The translations under genes and the position numbers were made by a program. 35,587 nt of DNA. Source: Verrucomicrobiota bacterium (GTDB lineage Bacteria > Verrucomicrobiota > Verrucomicrobiia > Opitutales > Opitutaceae). Of the stretch, positions 33,230 to 35,587 are shown piece after piece. Under the pieces are notes generated by a model. The model did no database searches. It was not told where the DNA came from and saw only the letters and a list, made by a program, of their open reading frames with translations. Where the stretch lies: contig JAEWBF010000129.1 in the NCBI GenBank assembly GCA_023391285.1, positions 1-35,587 of the forward strand, given 5' to 3'. Position 1 is the stretch's first letter. Each line of letters opens with the position of its first letter.

Positions 33230-35236
33230 CTACCAGCCAAAACTACGTTTGATGCGGAGGGGTTCGTAGAGGTCGGTGGGAAGTTCGAGGATGAAGCGGC
33301 TCGGCGTCAGGAGCATGCCGCCGGGGCCGGCGCGTGTCGCAACTTTTGGATACGTGAGGTAGAGCTCGTTCTTGGCGCGGGTGACGGCGACGTAGAAGAG
33401 GCGGCGCTCTTCCTCGACGTCGCCGCTCTCGATGCTGCGGCGGCCGGGGAATTGGCCGTCGGCGAGTCCGATGAGGAAGACGACGTCGTATTCGAGGCCC
33501 TTGGACTGGTGGACGGTGGTGAGCTTGATCGCTTCCGTATCCGCTTCGACATGACGGTCGCTCGTCTCGCTGTTGAGAAGGACGATTTGCGCGAGGAAGT
33601 CCTGGGTTTCCTCGAAGCGCTGGGCGAAGCCGACGAGGGCTTTGAGCTCGTCGAGGCGGTCGAGGTAATCGGCGAAGGCGCCTTTCAGGTAATCGCCATA
33701 CCAGCCGTCGATCGCGGTTTGGACGGCGTCGGGCGGGCGGGCGGTTTGCATTGTCTCGGCGACTTGCGAGAGCGAGGCGGTGAAGTTGACCCAGTCGTCG
33801 CGGGCGTCCTTCGGGACCTTGCTGCGGACGTCATCGGTGTTGAGAACGTCGAGGAAGTTTTTTTGCATGAGCCGCGCGTGATCGAGGGCGGCGTCGTAGA
33901 TTTTGATCGCGCCTTTTTCGCCGATCTTCGGGAGAAGGATGGCGATGCGCTGCCAGGCTTGCTGGTCGGAGGGGTTATAGACGAAGCGGAGGAGGGCGAC
34001 GAGGTCGCGGATGTGCTGGCGCTCGAAGAATTTTACGCCGCTGGTGATGTGATACGGCAGGCCGGCGCGGGAGAGGGCGAGCTGCACTTCGAGCGCGAGG
34101 AAGTGCGATCGATAGAGGATGGCGATGTCGTTGAGCGAGACGCCGTCGTCTTCAACGAGGGAGCGGATGCGTTTGAGGATGAAGTCGGCCTGCTCGCGGT
34201 CGTCCATGGTTTGGACGACGTAAGGTTTTTGGGAGTGGCCGCGGGCGGCGCGGAGTTCCTTGTCGAAGTGGCGGCCCTTGGGCTGGGCGAGGAGGACGCC
34301 GTTGGCGAGGTTGAGGATTTCGGGCGTCGAGCGGTAGTTGGTTTCGATGCGATGGATGACGGTGCCCGGGTGGCGGTCGGGGAACGTCATGATGTTTTCG
34401 AAATTCGCGCCGCGCCAGGAGTAGATGCATTGGGCGTCGTCGCCGACGGCCATCACGCAATGGTGGGCGGCGAGCTGGTCGACGATCTGGGACTGGAGTG
34501 TATTCGTATCCTGATACTCGTCGACGAGGATGTGGCGGAAGCGGTGCGCGAAATATTGGGCGACCTCGGGGGCCTCGTTGAGGAGGCGGAGCCAGGACTC
34601 GAGGAGGTCGTCGTAATCGAGGACGTTTTGCTCGCGCTTCTTCGCGGCGTAGGCGGCGGCGAAGGCGGGGAAGCGGTGAGCGATCTCGGAGTATTGCGGG
34701 AAGTTCTTCTGGACGGTGTCGGCGATGGAAAGCTGGGTGTTGCGCGCGAGGGAGAGGACGTCGAAGAGCGGGCCGGGGCGGGGATTGGTTTTGTCCTTGA
34801 AGAAGAGTTTATCGAGGTCGTTGACGGTTTGCTTGAGGAGGGTTTCGGACTCGTCGGCGTCGAGGATGGTGAAGTTGCGTGGGATGTTGATGGCTTCGCC
34901 GTAGATGCGGAGCGCGCGGTGGCCGAGGGAGTGGAACGTGCCGCCCCAGAAACGCTGGGGTTCGATGCCGGTGAGATCCTGGACGCGATGGAGCATTTCC
35001 TTCGCGGCCTTGTTGGTGAACGTGAGGAGGAGGATTTCGCCGGGTTTAACGCCTTGCGAGAGGAGATAGGCGACGCGGTAGGTGAGGGTGCGGGTTTTAC
35101 CGGAGCCGGCGCCGGCGAGCACGAGGAGCGGGCCCGGCGGTGCGGTGACGGCGGCGAATTGCTCGTCGTTGAGCGAGGCGCGGAAATCGATCGGCGGGAT
35201 CTGTTCGGGCGGGCGTTGGTCCAGGGAAAATTCCAT
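33230..35236 (-). CDS. UvrD/PcrA/Rep-type ATP-dependent DNA helicase
   Basis: Protein of 668 aa, superfamily 1A 3'-5' helicase. Motif Q/I: LNDEQFAAVTAPPGPLLVLAGAGSGKT (Walker A 42-48). Further motifs: Ia LLLTFTNKAAKEM, II DEYQDTN, III AVGDDAQCIYSWRGA, IV TNYRSTPEIL, V KLTTVHQSKGLEYDVVFL, VI RRLFYVAVTRAKNELYLT. All helicase motifs are present, so the enzyme should be active in repair or replication restart. It is shorter than Escherichia coli UvrD (about 720 aa), lacking most of the disordered C-terminus. ATG at 35236 is chosen (MEFSLDQRPPEQI); the frame stays open upstream only by reading through three REP copies. Leader pyrimidine-rich (CATCTCCGCCTTTG). Confidence 0.94.
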   Translation of the reverse strand: MEFSLDQRPPEQIPPIDFRASLNDEQFAAVTAPPGPLLVLAGAGSGKTRTLTYRVAYLLSQGVKPGEILLLTFTNKAAKEMLHRVQDLTGIEPQRFWGGTFHSLGHRALRIYGEAINIPRNFTILDADESETLLKQTVNDLDKLFFKDKTNPRPGPLFDVLSLARNTQLSIADTVQKNFPQYSEIAHRFPAFAAAYAAKKREQNVLDYDDLLESWLRLLNEAPEVAQYFAHRFRHILVDEYQDTNTLQSQIVDQLAAHHCVMAVGDDAQCIYSWRGANFENIMTFPDRHPGTVIHRIETNYRSTPEILNLANGVLLAQPKGRHFDKELRAARGHSQKPYVVQTMDDREQADFILKRIRSLVEDDGVSLNDIAILYRSHFLALEVQLALSRAGLPYHITSGVKFFERQHIRDLVALLRFVYNPSDQQAWQRIAILLPKIGEKGAIKIYDAALDHARLMQKNFLDVLNTDDVRSKVPKDARDDWVNFTASLSQVAETMQTARPPDAVQTAIDGWYGDYLKGAFADYLDRLDELKALVGFAQRFEETQDFLAQIVLLNSETSDRHVEADTEAIKLTTVHQSKGLEYDVVFLIGLADGQFPGRRSIESGDVEEERRLFYVAVTRAKNELYLTYPKVATRAGPGGMLLTPSRFILELPTDLYEPLRIKRSFGW

Positions 35237-35347
35237 CAAAGGCGGAGATGGCCGCAAATGTGGGCGGGAGGGGCAAAGGAAAAAGGCGGGGGGGCGGGCG
35301 ATCGGACGTATTGGAACCGCGAAGGACTCGAAGGGACGCGAAGCGGC

Positions 35348-35373
35348 GGCTCGGCGGGGACGCCTCGCCCTAG
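35348..35373 (-). repeat. GTAG hairpin, family 2 (first base changed to CTAG)
   Basis: Minus strand CTAGGGCGAGGC, loop GTCCCC, GCCGAGCC. Stem pairs GGC and GC flank a central G-A double mismatch. Immediately precedes a REP element at 35375. Confidence 0.7.
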
Positions 35374-35374
35374 C

Positions 35375-35560
35375 CGAAACGCTTACGCGTTTCGCTACGG
35401 AGAGATTCGCGAGGGACGAAACGCTTACGCGTTCCGCTACGAGGGAGTGCGCCGGAGACGAAACGCTTACGCGTTTCACTACGAGGAAACGTGGTGCGCG
35501 TGTCCAACGCGGCTCGCCGGGGACGGCTCGCCCTACCCGAAACGCTTGCGCGTTTCGCGG
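35375..35560 (-). repeat. REP cluster upstream of the helicase gene, with a family 2 hairpin
   Basis: REP copies at 35375-35400, 35417-35443, 35459-35484 and a truncated one at 35538-35560; a family 2 hairpin at 35511-35536. The copy at 35375 has GCGTTTC in both arms, making the stem perfect. With the family 2 copy at 35348-35373 and a GC-rich stretch at 35237-35347 in which nothing is recognised, this accounts for the 351 bp left of the end. Confidence 0.88.
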
Positions 35561-35587
35561 GGGGGGGGGGGGGCCCCCCCCCCAAAA
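35559..35587. other. Probable assembly or sequencing artefact at contig end
   Basis: Fifteen G in a row, then ten C, then four A, interrupting a REP copy. The G-run followed by its complement looks like a poly-G read artefact joined at a contig edge, not genomic sequence. Confidence 0.75.

Noticed and set aside
35237..35479. N-terminal 81-residue extension of the helicase
   Set aside because: It is made largely of translated REP copies (repeated KRVSVS); family homology starts right after ATG 35236.

Overview
The window looks like one contig from a high-GC bacterium, most likely an Opitutaceae-type member of the Verrucomicrobiota. This placement is inferred from gene content: an ECF-type sigma factor paired with a TPR Ser/Thr kinase, ThuA-like and xylose-isomerase-like barrel proteins, a propeller/Y_Y_Y sensor kinase, and very repeat-rich intergenic DNA. 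No rRNA, tRNA or phylogenetic marker search was possible. The left end starts in a dispersed repeat. The right end runs into poly-G/poly-C that looks artificial.

Layout, left to right. 1-8.2 kb (all minus strand): ThuA-like protein, HutI-like amidohydrolase, TPR Ser/Thr kinase, sigma factor, kelch protein, and an MddA-type methanethiol methyltransferase. 8.3-17.7 kb (minus): hybrid histidine kinase, TonB-dependent receptor, a one-TM unknown protein, a Kef-type antiporter with a cyclic-nucleotide-binding domain, a methyltransferase, and a secreted trypsin-like protease. 17.8-22.9 kb: a complete-looking regulator-sufC-sufB-sufD-sufT operon for Fe-S cluster assembly, with a terminator at its end and paired palindromic operators upstream of its Fur-like first gene. 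23.1-25.8 kb: thioredoxin reductase (minus), then a nucleotidyltransferase-like protein and a sugar isomerase/epimerase-like protein (plus). 25.9-26.7 kb: a REP-associated tyrosine transposase (RAYT) bracketed by its probable REP elements. 26.7-35.2 kb: a 1292-aa sensor kinase (minus), a YgiQ-type radical SAM protein (plus), a small membrane protein and a UvrD/PcrA-type helicase (both minus).

The most interesting content is the repeat system. About 23 copies of a short hairpin repeat occur singly or in clusters. Read on the strand that pairs best, each is GTAG followed by an imperfect hairpin, the architecture known for REP elements recognised by RAYT proteins. Further hairpin families with unrelated stems also begin with GTAG. 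The TAG of the GTAG is the actual stop codon of four genes, and one hairpin lies in frame inside sufD. The suf operon also carries a different repeat tract at each gene junction. Start codons here generally lack a Shine-Dalgarno motif, and many have pyrimidine-rich leaders instead.
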